Shown piece after piece: positions 17,836 through 25,712 of a stretch of 64,000 nt of DNA. How positions within the stretch are numbered: the first letter of the stretch is position 1; each line of letters begins with the position of its first letter. Source of the stretch: Streptomyces sp. NBC_00237. Its GTDB lineage: Bacteria; Actinomycetota; Actinomycetes; Streptomycetales; Streptomycetaceae. The translations under genes and the position numbers were made by a program. The notes beneath the pieces were generated by a model that saw only the letters and a list, made by a program, of their open reading frames with translations, had not been told where the DNA came from and searched no databases. The stretch spans positions 2,164,501 to 2,228,500 of the forward strand of contig NZ_JAPEMT010000001.1 in the NCBI RefSeq assembly GCF_026342435.1, read 5' to 3'.

Positions 17836-19089
17836 ATGAGCCACGCACCCCGCACCCGGACGGTCCTGAGCTGCACCCTGCTGATCGCTTCCCTCGGGGC
17901 GGGGCTGACGGCCTGCGGCACCCCGCAGGGCAGCCCGCTCTCCGCCCCGCCGTACGACGCGGCGCGGCAGATCTCCTTCAACGGCCGGCCCGGCGGCACC
18001 GACGTGGACCCGGAGAAGCCTCTAGAGGTGACCGCGACGGGCAAGGACAGCCGGATCACCGACGTCGTCGCCGCGGACGCCGTGGGCCGCCAGGTGGCGG
18101 GCGAACTCTCCGCCGACGGGTCCCGCTGGCACTCCACCTCCCCGCTGGCCGCAGGAGCCGAATACACGGTCCGCGTCAGCACCGAGGACCAGGACGGCGC
18201 GCCCGGCGTGCGCAGGCTCGGCTTCAAGACGGCCGCGGGCAAGAAGAGCCTGAAGGTCGAATTCGGCCCCGACGCGGGCACGTACGGCGTCGGCCAGCCC
18301 ATCACGGCGCAGCTCAGCACCAAGGTGAAGGACCCGCGCGCCCGCGCGGTGGTGGAGCGTGCCCTGAAGGTCGACTCCAAGCCCGCCGCCGAGGGTTCCT
18401 GGTACTGGGTCGAGGACGACCTCCTGCACTACCGTCCGCGCACCTACTGGCCCGCGGGAGCCACCGTGCGGGCGCACAGCAACCTGGAGGGCATCAAGGT
18501 CGCCAAGGACCTCTACGGGGCCGCCACGGCGCCCCTGAGGCTCACGATCGGCGACCGGATCGAGGCCATCACCGACGCCTCGTCGCACTACATGACGGTC
18601 AAGCGCAACGGCGAAGTGATCAACACCATCCCGGTCACCACGGGGAAGCCCGGTTTCTCCACCCGCAACGGCGTCAAGGTCGTACTGGGCAAGGAGTACT
18701 TCGTACGGATGCGCGGCACCAGCATCGGAATCCCGCGCGGCACCAGCGACTCCTACGACCTGCCGGTGTACTACGCGACCCGGGTCACCTGGAGCGGCGA
18801 GTACGTGCACGCCGCACCCTGGTCCACCGGCTCACAGGGGTACGAGAACGTCAGCCACGGCTGCACGGGCATGTCCACCGGCAACGCCGCCTGGTTCTAC
18901 GAGACCGTCCGCGAGGGCGACATCGTCAAGGTCGTCGGCAGCTGGGGCGACTCCATGGACCCCTTCGGCAACGGCTTCGGGGACTGGAACATCCCCTGGA
19001 AGAAGTGGCGCAAGGGCAGCGCGCTGCTCGCCGACACCGAGGAGCAGCGCGACCGCGTCCACACGCCCCGCCTGCGCCCCCAGGTCTAG
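17836..19089 (+). CDS. L,D-transpeptidase lipoprotein (YkuD domain)
   Basis: The 417-residue product is an exported lipoprotein that makes 3-3 cross-links in peptidoglycan. The signal peptide ends at the lipobox LTAC. One or two Ig-like domains occupy about residues 40-260, as in mycobacterial LdtMt2. The YkuD catalytic domain follows (about 260-385), with the active-site motif in NVSHGCTGMSTGNA, where Cys is the nucleophile. The ATG at MSHAPRTRT is chosen because it gives a normal signal peptide; no good ribosome site is visible, and a GTG six bases earlier is possible. It lies between the two halves of the respiratory gene block, in its own unit after a terminator. Confidence 0.92.
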   Translation: MSHAPRTRTVLSCTLLIASLGAGLTACGTPQGSPLSAPPYDAARQISFNGRPGGTDVDPEKPLEVTATGKDSRITDVVAADAVGRQVAGELSADGSRWHSTSPLAAGAEYTVRVSTEDQDGAPGVRRLGFKTAAGKKSLKVEFGPDAGTYGVGQPITAQLSTKVKDPRARAVVERALKVDSKPAAEGSWYWVEDDLLHYRPRTYWPAGATVRAHSNLEGIKVAKDLYGAATAPLRLTIGDRIEAITDASSHYMTVKRNGEVINTIPVTTGKPGFSTRNGVKVVLGKEYFVRMRGTSIGIPRGTSDSYDLPVYYATRVTWSGEYVHAAPWSTGSQGYENVSHGCTGMSTGNAAWFYETVREGDIVKVVGSWGDSMDPFGNGFGDWNIPWKKWRKGSALLADTEEQRDRVHTPRLRPQV

Positions 19090-19165
19090 AACGGCCCGGG
19101 GGAGCACGGGAGACGGCGTGCGGCCGATGCCGTACGGGACGTCGGTGACGCCGTACGGGCCGGAC

Positions 19166-19585
19166 TCAGGCCCGTACGGCCGGAGCGGACCCGGCGAGCC
19201 GCGAACGCAGCAGGGCGGCCAGCGAGGCGGCGAACTCCACCGGCTCGACCGGCAGCGTCACCGCGGCCTCCGCGCGGCTCCAGGTGGCCAGCCAGGCGTC
19301 CTGCGGGCGCCCCATGAGGAGCAGCACGGGCGGGCAGTCGAAGATCTCGTCCTTGATCTGCCGGCAGACGCCCATGCCGCCCGCCGGGACGGTCTCGCCG
19401 TCGAGCACGCACACGTCGATGCCGCCGGCGTCCAGCGCCTTGAGGACGGCGGGCAGCGTGGCGCACTCCAGGAACTCGACCGGCGGTACGTCGGCGGCCG
19501 GCCTGCGGCCGGCCGCGAGACGCACCTGCTCGCGGGTGTTGGCGTCGTCGCTGTAGACCAGCACCGTGGCGGTCGGCTGCTGCAT
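19166..19585 (-). CDS. Atypical stand-alone receiver-domain protein
   Basis: This 139-residue protein is a single response-regulator receiver fold without an output domain. The acidic pair is in VYSDDANTRE and the likely phospho-acceptor in DVCVLDGETVPAGGM. The conserved Thr/Ser position reads LLLMGRPQ and the invariant Lys-Pro near the end is replaced by Leu-Pro in AVTLPVEP, so normal phosphorylation chemistry may be altered. GGAGGAAC precedes the ATG by two bases. It is transcribed towards the L,D-transpeptidase gene and away from ctaE, and no cognate kinase is adjacent. A protein-interaction role within the oxidase region is possible; function is unknown. Confidence 0.75.
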   Translation of the reverse strand: MQQPTATVLVYSDDANTREQVRLAAGRRPAADVPPVEFLECATLPAVLKALDAGGIDVCVLDGETVPAGGMGVCRQIKDEIFDCPPVLLLMGRPQDAWLATWSRAEAAVTLPVEPVEFAASLAALLRSRLAGSAPAVRA

Positions 19586-19627
19586 TGTTCCTCCGTGACG
19601 TCCGGTTACGCGGTGATCTGCACAGTG

Positions 19628-19663
19628 TTCTCGGGGTTCTCGGGCTTTTCGGGTCTCTGCGGG
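19628..19663. repeat. Degenerate 9-base tandem repeat
   Basis: Four imperfect units, TTCTCGGGG, TTCTCGGGC, TTTTCGGGT and CTCTGCGGG, lie in tandem in the gap between the receiver gene and ctaE. No function can be assigned. Confidence 0.6.
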
Positions 19664-19823
19664 CGGCCTGCCGGGCCGGTCGTGATGCGCGGATGCTACT
19701 CCGTCAGACCCCTGTCCCACACCGGTTCGTACGGCTCTTCGATGGGCCGTTCGGGCAGGACACACCCCCTTGACACTCCGAACGGCACCCCCCGGGGTGA
19801 GGGCGGGATAAGCGACCGACATA

Positions 19824-20444
19824 ATGTCGGTCGTGGCGACAGCAACGACAGTAGATACCGGGCACGCGCACCCGTCGGTCAATCGACCGAACCTCACCAG
19901 CGTCGGAACCATCATTTGGTTGAGTTCCGAGCTGATGTTCTTCGCGGCCCTCTTCGCGATGTACTTCACCCTGCGATCGGTGACCGGTCCCGAGTTCTGG
20001 GCGGAAAAGGCTTCGGGCCTGGACTTCCCGTTCTCGCTGACCAACACCACGATCCTGGTGCTCTCCTCCCTCACCTGCCAGCTCGGCGTCTTCGCCGCGG
20101 AGCGGGGCGATGTGAAGAAGCTCAGGACCTGGTTCATCATCACGTTCGCGATGGGTGCGATCTTCATTGGCGGCCAGGTGTACGAGTACACCGCACTGGT
20201 CAAGCACGAGGGCCTCTCGCTCTCGTCGGACCCGTACGGTTCGGTGTTCTACCTGACGACCGGCTTCCACGGACTGCACGTGACAGGCGGTCTCATCGCC
20301 TTCCTGCTGGTCCTCGGCCGGACATACGCGGCCAAGCGATTCACCCACGAGCAGGCCACCGCCGCCATCGTCGTGTCCTATTACTGGCACTTCGTCGACG
20401 TCGTCTGGATCGGCCTGTTCGCCACGATCTACGTGATCAAGTAA
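19824..20444 (+). CDS. ctaE: Cytochrome c oxidase subunit III
   Basis: Subunit III of the aa3 oxidase, 206 residues with five membrane helices, the short form lacking the first two helices of mitochondrial COX3. Family landmarks include [20 protein letters not shown], the FHGLHVTGG motif and the closing [13 protein letters not shown] good TTGACA hexamer occurs 54 bases upstream, but I see no matching -10. Ribosome-site complementarity is weak. It begins the ctaE-qcrC-qcrA-qcrB run, with 64 bases before qcrC. Confidence 0.97.
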   Translation: MSVVATATTVDTGHAHPSVNRPNLTSVGTIIWLSSELMFFAALFAMYFTLRSVTGPEFWAEKASGLDFPFSLTNTTILVLSSLTCQLGVFAAERGDVKKLRTWFIITFAMGAIFIGGQVYEYTALVKHEGLSLSSDPYGSVFYLTTGFHGLHVTGGLIAFLLVLGRTYAAKRFTHEQATAAIVVSYYWHFVDVVWIGLFATIYVIK

Positions 20445-20508
20445 CCAGGGGCCTAGGCCCGACACACTTCCCGCATCGACGCAGAAGATCCTGACACCGG
20501 GGTAATCC

Positions 20509-21318
20509 GTGAAAAAGCTCTCCGCACGACGACGCCATCCGCTGGCGGCGGTCGTCGTCCTACTCTTCGCGCTGGCGGCCACTGGGGGGCTGTACGCCGC
20601 GTTTGCGCCTGCGGGTAAGGCGCAGGCCGACGAGACCGCCCAGTCCCTCGCCATCGAAGAGGGCAAGAAGCTCTACGCCGTGGGCTGCGCAAGCTGCCAC
20701 GGAACCGGCGGTCAGGGCACCACTGACGGCCCGTCCCTCGTGGGCGTGGGCTCCGCCGCAGTGGACTTCCAGGTCGGCACCGGCCGTATGCCGGCGCAGC
20801 AGCCCGGCGCCCAGGTGCCGAAGAAGAAGGTCATCTACACGCAGGCGCAGATCGATCAGCTCGCTGCGTACGTGGCCTCTCTCGGCGCCGGCCCGATCAC
20901 GCCGACCGAAAGCCAGACCAACCCTGAAGGCGCCGACATCGGCAAGGGTGGCGAACTGTTCCGCACGAACTGCGCGCAGTGCCACAACTTCACCGGCGAG
21001 GGTGGCGCCCTGACGCACGGCAAGTTCGCCCCCTCTCTTGAGGGCGTCTCGCCGAAGCACATCTACGAGGCCATGCAGACCGGCCCGCAGAACATGCCCT
21101 CCTTCCCGGACAGCACCATGCCGGAGAAGGAAAAGAAGGACATCATCGCGTACGTCAAGGCCGTGAACGGCGAAGAGACCCCGAGCCCCGGCGGCTTCGG
21201 ACTGGGCGGCCTCGGGCCGGTCAGTGAGGGTCTGTTCGCCTGGATCTTCGGTCTGGGTGCGCTCATCGCAGTTGCCGTCTGGGTCGCGGCCCACACCGCT
21301 AAGGCCAAGAAGTCATGA
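20509..21318 (+). CDS. qcrC: Dihaem cytochrome c subunit of the bcc complex
   Basis: The 269-residue QcrC replaces both cytochrome c1 and soluble cytochrome c in actinobacteria, passing electrons from the Rieske protein to CuA. An N-terminal anchor (about residues 8-32) precedes two c-type haem domains with sites CASCH and CAQCH; axial methionines are likely in TGRMPAQQ and PQNMPSFPD. A C-terminal helix (about 240-262) gives a second anchor. The start is GTG. Its stop overlaps the qcrA start as ATGA. Confidence 0.97.
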   Translation: MKKLSARRRHPLAAVVVLLFALAATGGLYAAFAPAGKAQADETAQSLAIEEGKKLYAVGCASCHGTGGQGTTDGPSLVGVGSAAVDFQVGTGRMPAQQPGAQVPKKKVIYTQAQIDQLAAYVASLGAGPITPTESQTNPEGADIGKGGELFRTNCAQCHNFTGEGGALTHGKFAPSLEGVSPKHIYEAMQTGPQNMPSFPDSTMPEKEKKDIIAYVKAVNGEETPSPGGFGLGGLGPVSEGLFAWIFGLGALIAVAVWVAAHTAKAKKS

Positions 21319-22367
21319 GTAGCCAAGAGAATCCAGAAGAGGCCCTGCCGGCTGAGCAGGGCAACGCGCACGGCGAGGTCGCACGCCAGGACGATCCCTT
21401 CGCGGACCCGGGCCTGCCCGCGCACAAGCCGCGCATCCAGGACCTCGACGAGCGGGCCGCCAAGCGGTCCGAGCGCGTGGTGGCGTTCCTGTTCACGCTG
21501 TCGATGATCGCGACGATCGGCTTCATCGCCTCGTTCGTCGCGTTCCCCATCGACAAGATCGTGTACGTGTGGCCGCTGGGCCACGTGAGCGCGCTCAACC
21601 TCTCGCTGGGTCTGACGCTCGGCATCGCCCTCTTCTGCATCGGCGCGGGCGCGGTCCACTGGGCCCGCACCCTGATGTCCGACGTGGAGGTCGCCGACGA
21701 GCGTCACGCGATCGCGGCCACGCCCGAGGTCAAGGCCAAGGTCATGGCCGACTTCAAGGCCGGCGCCGAGGAGTCCGTGATCGGCCGTCGCAAGCTGATC
21801 CGCACCACGATGTTCGGCGCACTGGCCCTGGTGCCGCTGTCCGGCGTCGTCCTGCTGCGCGACCTCGGTCCGCTGCCGGAGAAGAAGCTCCGCGAGACGT
21901 CCTGGGAGAAGGGCAAGCTGCTCATCAACCAGAACACGATGGAGCCGCTGCGTGCCGAGGACGTCATCGTGGGCTCGCTCACCTTCGCCGTGCCGGAGGG
22001 CCTGAAGGAGGACGACCACGAGTTCAACAACAAGATCGCCAAGGACGCGCTGATGATCGTCCGGATCCAGCCGGACGAGATCAAGAACAAGCAGCAGCGC
22101 GAGTGGGCCCACGAGGGCATCGTGGCGTACTCCAAGATCTGCACCCACGTGGGTTGCCCGATCAGCCTGTACGAGCAGCAGACGCACCACGTGCTGTGCC
22201 CGTGCCACCAGTCCACCTTCGACCTGTCCGACGGCGCCCGCGTCATCTTCGGCCCGGCCGGTCACGCCCTGCCGCAGCTGCAGATCACCGTGAACGGCCA
22301 GGGTTACCTCGAAGCCATGGGCGACTTCGCCGAGCCCGTCGGTCCTTCGTTCTGGGAGCGCGGATGA
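21315..22367 (+). CDS. qcrA: Rieske iron-sulfur subunit of the bcc complex
   Basis: QcrA is 350 residues, with three membrane helices (about 58-80, 92-120 and 160-180) rather than the single anchor of mitochondrial Rieske proteins. The 2Fe-2S site is complete: CTHVGC and CPCHQS. It takes electrons from menaquinol at QcrB and passes them to QcrC. The ATG overlaps the qcrC stop and its own stop overlaps the qcrB start, so qcrCAB is tightly coupled. Confidence 0.97.
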   Translation: MSSQENPEEALPAEQGNAHGEVARQDDPFADPGLPAHKPRIQDLDERAAKRSERVVAFLFTLSMIATIGFIASFVAFPIDKIVYVWPLGHVSALNLSLGLTLGIALFCIGAGAVHWARTLMSDVEVADERHAIAATPEVKAKVMADFKAGAEESVIGRRKLIRTTMFGALALVPLSGVVLLRDLGPLPEKKLRETSWEKGKLLINQNTMEPLRAEDVIVGSLTFAVPEGLKEDDHEFNNKIAKDALMIVRIQPDEIKNKQQREWAHEGIVAYSKICTHVGCPISLYEQQTHHVLCPCHQSTFDLSDGARVIFGPAGHALPQLQITVNGQGYLEAMGDFAEPVGPSFWERG

Positions 22368-24001
22368 GTACTGCGACGACTACCGAATCCAAGCCGCAGC
22401 AGAAGGCGCCCGCCGGTGAGCGGGTCGCGGACTGGGCGGACGGACGGCTGGGGATCTACTCCCTCGCCAAGTCCAACATGCGCAAGATCTTCCCGGACCA
22501 CTGGTCCTTCATGCTCGGCGAGATCTGCATGTACAGCTTCATCATCATCATCCTCACGGGTGTGTATCTGACGCTGTTCTTCCACCCGTCCATGAACGAG
22601 GTCGTGTACCACGGGTCGTACGCCCCGATGCACGGCATCCGCATGACGGAGGCGTACGCGTCGACGCTGGACATCAGCTTCGACGTCCGTGGCGGTCTGC
22701 TGATCCGGCAGATCCACCACTGGGGCGCGCTGATCTTCCTCGCGGCGATGTTCGTGCACATGATGCGCGTCTTCTTCACGGGTGCCTTCCGCAAGCCGCG
22801 CGAGGTCAACTGGCTGTTCGGCTTCCTGCTGTTCGTCCTCGGCATGTTCACCGGTTTCACCGGTTACTCGCTGCCGGACGACCTGCTGTCGGGCACCGGT
22901 GTCCGCTTCACCCAGGGTGCGATCCTGTCCGTGCCGGTCGTCGGCACGTACATCTCGATGTTCCTGTTCGGCGGGGAGTTCCCCGGGCACGACATGGTCG
23001 CCAGGTTCTACTCGATCCACATCCTGCTGTTGCCGGGCATCATGCTCGGCCTGATGGTGGCTCACCTGATCCTGGTCTTCTACCACAAGCACACCCAGTT
23101 CGCGGGCCCCGGCCGCACGAACAACAACGTCGTCGGCATGCCGCTGCTGCCGGTCTACATGGCCAAAGCCGGAGGCTTCTTCTTCCTGGTCTTCGGCATC
23201 ATCGCGATCATCGCGGCGGCGTTCACGATCAACCCGGTCTGGGCGCTCGGCCCGTACCGTCCGGACCAGGTGTCCACCGGCGCGCAGCCCGACTGGTACA
23301 TGGGCTTCGCCGAGGGTCTGATCCGTGTCATGCCGGGCTGGGAGATCAACCTCTGGGGCCACACGCTGGTCCTGGGCGTGTTCATCCCCCTGACGCTCTT
23401 CGGTGTGATCCTCGCCGTCATCGCGGTGTGGCCGTTCCTGGAGTCCTGGGTCACCGGCGACAAGCGCGAGCACCACATCGCGCAGCGTCCGCGCAACAAC
23501 CCGACCCGCACCGGCTTCGGCGTCGCCTGGATCACGGTCTACTTCATCGGCCTCGTCGGCGGTGGAAACGACCTGTGGGCCACGCACTTCCACCTGTCGC
23601 TCAACTCGATCTCGTGGTTCGTGCGCATCGGCTTCTTCGCCGGTCCGGTCCTGGCGTTCATCATCACCAAGCGGATCTGCCTGGGTCTCCAGCGCAGGGA
23701 CGCCGAGAAGGTGCTGCACGGACGCGAGTCCGGCATCATCAAGCGGCTGCCGCACGGTGAGTTCGTCGAGGTGCACGAGCCCCTCAACCAGGGCGCCCTG
23801 CACACGCTCACGGCGCACGAGCAGTACGCGCCGGCCGAGGTCGGCCCCTCCGTGGACGAGAACGGCGTCGAGCGCAAGGTCGGCCCGGCCGAGAAGCTGC
23901 GCGTCAAGCTCAGCAAGGGCATGTACGGCGAGGGCAACCAGATCGCCAAGCCCACCGCCGAGGAGTACAAGGAGATCACCAGCGGCCACGGCCACCACTG
24001 A
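22364..24001 (+). CDS. qcrB: Cytochrome b subunit of the bcc complex
   Basis: QcrB has 545 residues: the cytochrome b core plus a cytoplasmic C-terminal extension of about 130 residues, usual for actinobacteria. The bis-His haem ligands are in IHHWGALIFLAAMFVHMMR and in FYSIHILLLPGIMLGLMVAH. The Qo-site motif is PDWY (in QPDWYMGFAEG) in place of PEWY. The open frame extends upstream through qcrA in another reading, but the ATG at MSTATTTESK overlaps the qcrA stop and is the natural start. A hairpin follows 52 bases after the stop. Confidence 0.97.
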   Translation: MSTATTTESKPQQKAPAGERVADWADGRLGIYSLAKSNMRKIFPDHWSFMLGEICMYSFIIIILTGVYLTLFFHPSMNEVVYHGSYAPMHGIRMTEAYASTLDISFDVRGGLLIRQIHHWGALIFLAAMFVHMMRVFFTGAFRKPREVNWLFGFLLFVLGMFTGFTGYSLPDDLLSGTGVRFTQGAILSVPVVGTYISMFLFGGEFPGHDMVARFYSIHILLLPGIMLGLMVAHLILVFYHKHTQFAGPGRTNNNVVGMPLLPVYMAKAGGFFFLVFGIIAIIAAAFTINPVWALGPYRPDQVSTGAQPDWYMGFAEGLIRVMPGWEINLWGHTLVLGVFIPLTLFGVILAVIAVWPFLESWVTGDKREHHIAQRPRNNPTRTGFGVAWITVYFIGLVGGGNDLWATHFHLSLNSISWFVRIGFFAGPVLAFIITKRICLGLQRRDAEKVLHGRESGIIKRLPHGEFVEVHEPLNQGALHTLTAHEQYAPAEVGPSVDENGVERKVGPAEKLRVKLSKGMYGEGNQIAKPTAEEYKEITSGHGHH

Positions 24002-24053
24002 TCCCCGAGCGGTTCACCTTCACCTGAACTGAACCGCGACTGTTCGCCACCGC

Positions 24054-24086
24054 AAGAGCCCCGTCCGGACCCCGGACGGGGCTCTT
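24054..24086. terminator. Terminator after qcrB
   Basis: A perfect 15-bp inverted repeat (AAGAGCCCCGTCCGG and its complement) with a three-base loop lies between qcrB and trpD. Confidence 0.85.
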
Positions 24087-24166
24087 CGCGCGTCCCGGGG
24101 CTGGATAGGGTGTTCCCATCCCTATCGGCAAGCCCTTCGCCGGGCGCGTGGACCCTGGAGCGGACC

Positions 24167-25231
24167 ATGAACGTTGTGACCCCAGTTGGCGGCGACAGCG
24201 TGGCGGCCCGCAGCTGGCCGGGCATCCTCAACCCCCTGCTGCGCGGCCAGCACCTCGACGCGGACGACACCGCCTGGGCGATGGACCGCATCATGTCCGG
24301 CGAGGCCACCGACGCGCAGATCGCCGGTTTCGCGGTCGCCCTGCGCGCCAAGGGCGAGACCGTCGAGGAAGTGACCGGTCTGGTACGGGCGATGTACGCG
24401 CACGCCCACACCATCGAGGTGCCCGGCCCCACCGTCGACATCGTCGGCACGGGCGGCGACCTCGCCAAGACCGTCAACATCTCCACCATGTCGGCCATCG
24501 TCATCGCCGGTACGGGCGCGAGGGTCGTCAAGCACGGCAACCGGGCCGCGTCCTCCGCGAGCGGCTCCTCCGACGTGCTGGAGAAGCTGGGCGTCAACCT
24601 GGACCTGACGCCGCGCCGGGTGGTGGAGGTCGCCGAGGAGGCGGGCATCACCTTCTGCTTCGCGGTGAAGTTCCACCCGGCCCTGCGATACGCCGCCAAG
24701 GCCCGCAAGGAGCTCGGCGCGCAGACCACCTTCAACATCCTGGGCCCGCTCACCAACCCGGCGCAGGTGCGCGCCCAGGCGGTCGGCGTGGCCGACGCCA
24801 GGATGGCCCCCATCGTCGCGGGCGTCCTCGCGGCACGCGGGAACTCCGCGCTCGTCTTCCGGGGCGACGACGGCCTCGACGAGCTGACCACCACGGCGAC
24901 GTCCCGGGTCTGGGTCGTGCGGGACGGGGCCGTCCGCGAGGAGGCGTTCGACCCGCGCGAGGTGGGCCTGGAACTCGTCCCCGTGGAGGCCCTGCGCGGT
25001 GCGGACGCCTCGTACAACGCGGAGGTGGCCCGTCGGCTCCTCGCCGGGGAGAAGGGTCCCGTACGGGACGCGGTCCTCCTCAACACGGCGGCGGCGCTGG
25101 TCGCCCTCAACCCGGGTGGCGGATCGCTGACCGAAGAGATCGCGGCGGGCATCGAGAAGGCGCGGGAGTCCCTGGACTCCGGGAGCGCGCAGGCGGCGCT
25201 GGAGCGGTGGGTGGCCGCCAGCAACGCCTGA
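24167..25231 (+). CDS. trpD: Anthranilate phosphoribosyltransferase
   Basis: TrpD adds a phosphoribosyl group from PRPP to anthranilate in tryptophan synthesis. The 354-residue protein has the helical N-terminal domain and the PRPP-binding glycine loop in [17 protein letters not shown], followed by [20 protein letters not shown]. Other family motifs include [16 protein letters not shown] and [11 protein letters not shown] chose the ATG at MNVVTPVGG with GGAG seven bases upstream; an earlier in-frame ATG lacks a site. It stands alone after the qcr terminator; the other trp genes seen here (trpEG) are about 28 kb away. Confidence 0.96.
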   Translation: MNVVTPVGGDSVAARSWPGILNPLLRGQHLDADDTAWAMDRIMSGEATDAQIAGFAVALRAKGETVEEVTGLVRAMYAHAHTIEVPGPTVDIVGTGGDLAKTVNISTMSAIVIAGTGARVVKHGNRAASSASGSSDVLEKLGVNLDLTPRRVVEVAEEAGITFCFAVKFHPALRYAAKARKELGAQTTFNILGPLTNPAQVRAQAVGVADARMAPIVAGVLAARGNSALVFRGDDGLDELTTTATSRVWVVRDGAVREEAFDPREVGLELVPVEALRGADASYNAEVARRLLAGEKGPVRDAVLLNTAAALVALNPGGGSLTEEIAAGIEKARESLDSGSAQAALERWVAASNA

Positions 25232-25276
25232 CAGCCACGTCGGACAGCCACGTCCGACAGCCGCCAGGTGTGACGC

Positions 25277-25316
25277 AGAGCGCAGTCCGGATGTCTCAGA
25301 AACCGGACTGCGCTCT
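25277..25316. terminator. Terminator after trpD
   Basis: A 14-bp inverted repeat (AGAGCGCAGTCCGG and its complement) with a 12-base loop lies about 45 bases after trpD and 35 bases before the riboswitch. Confidence 0.8.
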
Positions 25317-25351
25317 TGCATGTGATCCCTCGTGTGGCAGGATGCTGACCA

Positions 25352-25470
25352 GGTCATGAGTGACAGCGACTACGGCCCCGGCCCGCTGTCCGGCAACCCT
25401 CCGTCCGTGGCGGGGTGCCCCGGGTGAAGACCAGGTCGTAGGCAGCGAGGTCTACGGCAAGCGCGGACCC
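25352..25470 (+). ncRNA. SAM-IV riboswitch aptamer
   Basis: This 119-base element follows the SAM-IV aptamer I know from actinobacteria almost part by part. It opens GGTCATGAGTGACAGCG; P1 pairs GGTC with GACC (25429-25432), and P2 pairs ACAGCG (25463-25468 counted minus 100, that is 25363-25368) with CGCTGT at 25384-25389. The conserved core reads CCGGCAACCCTCC, then GGCGGGGTGCCCCGGGTGA. The 3' end AAGCGCGGACC forms the expected pseudoknot strand. SAM-IV binds S-adenosylmethionine and normally lowers expression of sulfur-metabolism genes. The gene it leads into encodes a cysteine-desulfurase-like PLP enzyme 242 bases downstream. Confidence 0.93.
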
Positions 25471-25669
25471 CTGCGCACTCCTCTCGGAGTGGCGCGCCCC
25501 TGGGGTCCTGGTCCTCAAGGGAGCAGTCTCGTGAGCAAGCGAATGCGATAGGGCCGGTCGGCCCCGTTTCACCTTCACCTCCGCACCGGGCACACCTGTA
25601 TCCGGAGCGTTGAGGCAACTCCCGTACGCGGCAAGGCAATTGAGCCTTCGTCAGTTTCTGTCGTACGGG
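25471..25669 (+). promoter_or_regulatory. Expression-platform region with mini-ORF and two hairpins
   Basis: After the aptamer, CACTCC/GGAGTG forms a hairpin extended by GCG/CGC across one bulge (25473-25495). Around it, GGACCCC (25465-25471, partly aptamer) can pair with GGGGTCC (25502-25508), an alternative that would break the aptamer. A six-codon mini-ORF, GTG AGC AAG CGA ATG CGA TAG, lies at 25531-25551 behind AAGGGAG. Further on, CCCGTACG (25621-25628) pairs with CGTACGGG (25662-25669), enclosing AAGGC/GCCTT. The role of each part in switching is inference. Confidence 0.55.
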
Positions 25670-25712
25670 CATCACTGAAGCCATTCCGCCTTGTCCTGCC
25701 AGGAGTTTCGCC

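Noticed and set aside
19770..19823. TTGACA hexamer before ctaE as a promoter
   Set aside because: The -35 is perfect, but no acceptable -10 occurs 16-19 bases downstream, so I did not annotate it.
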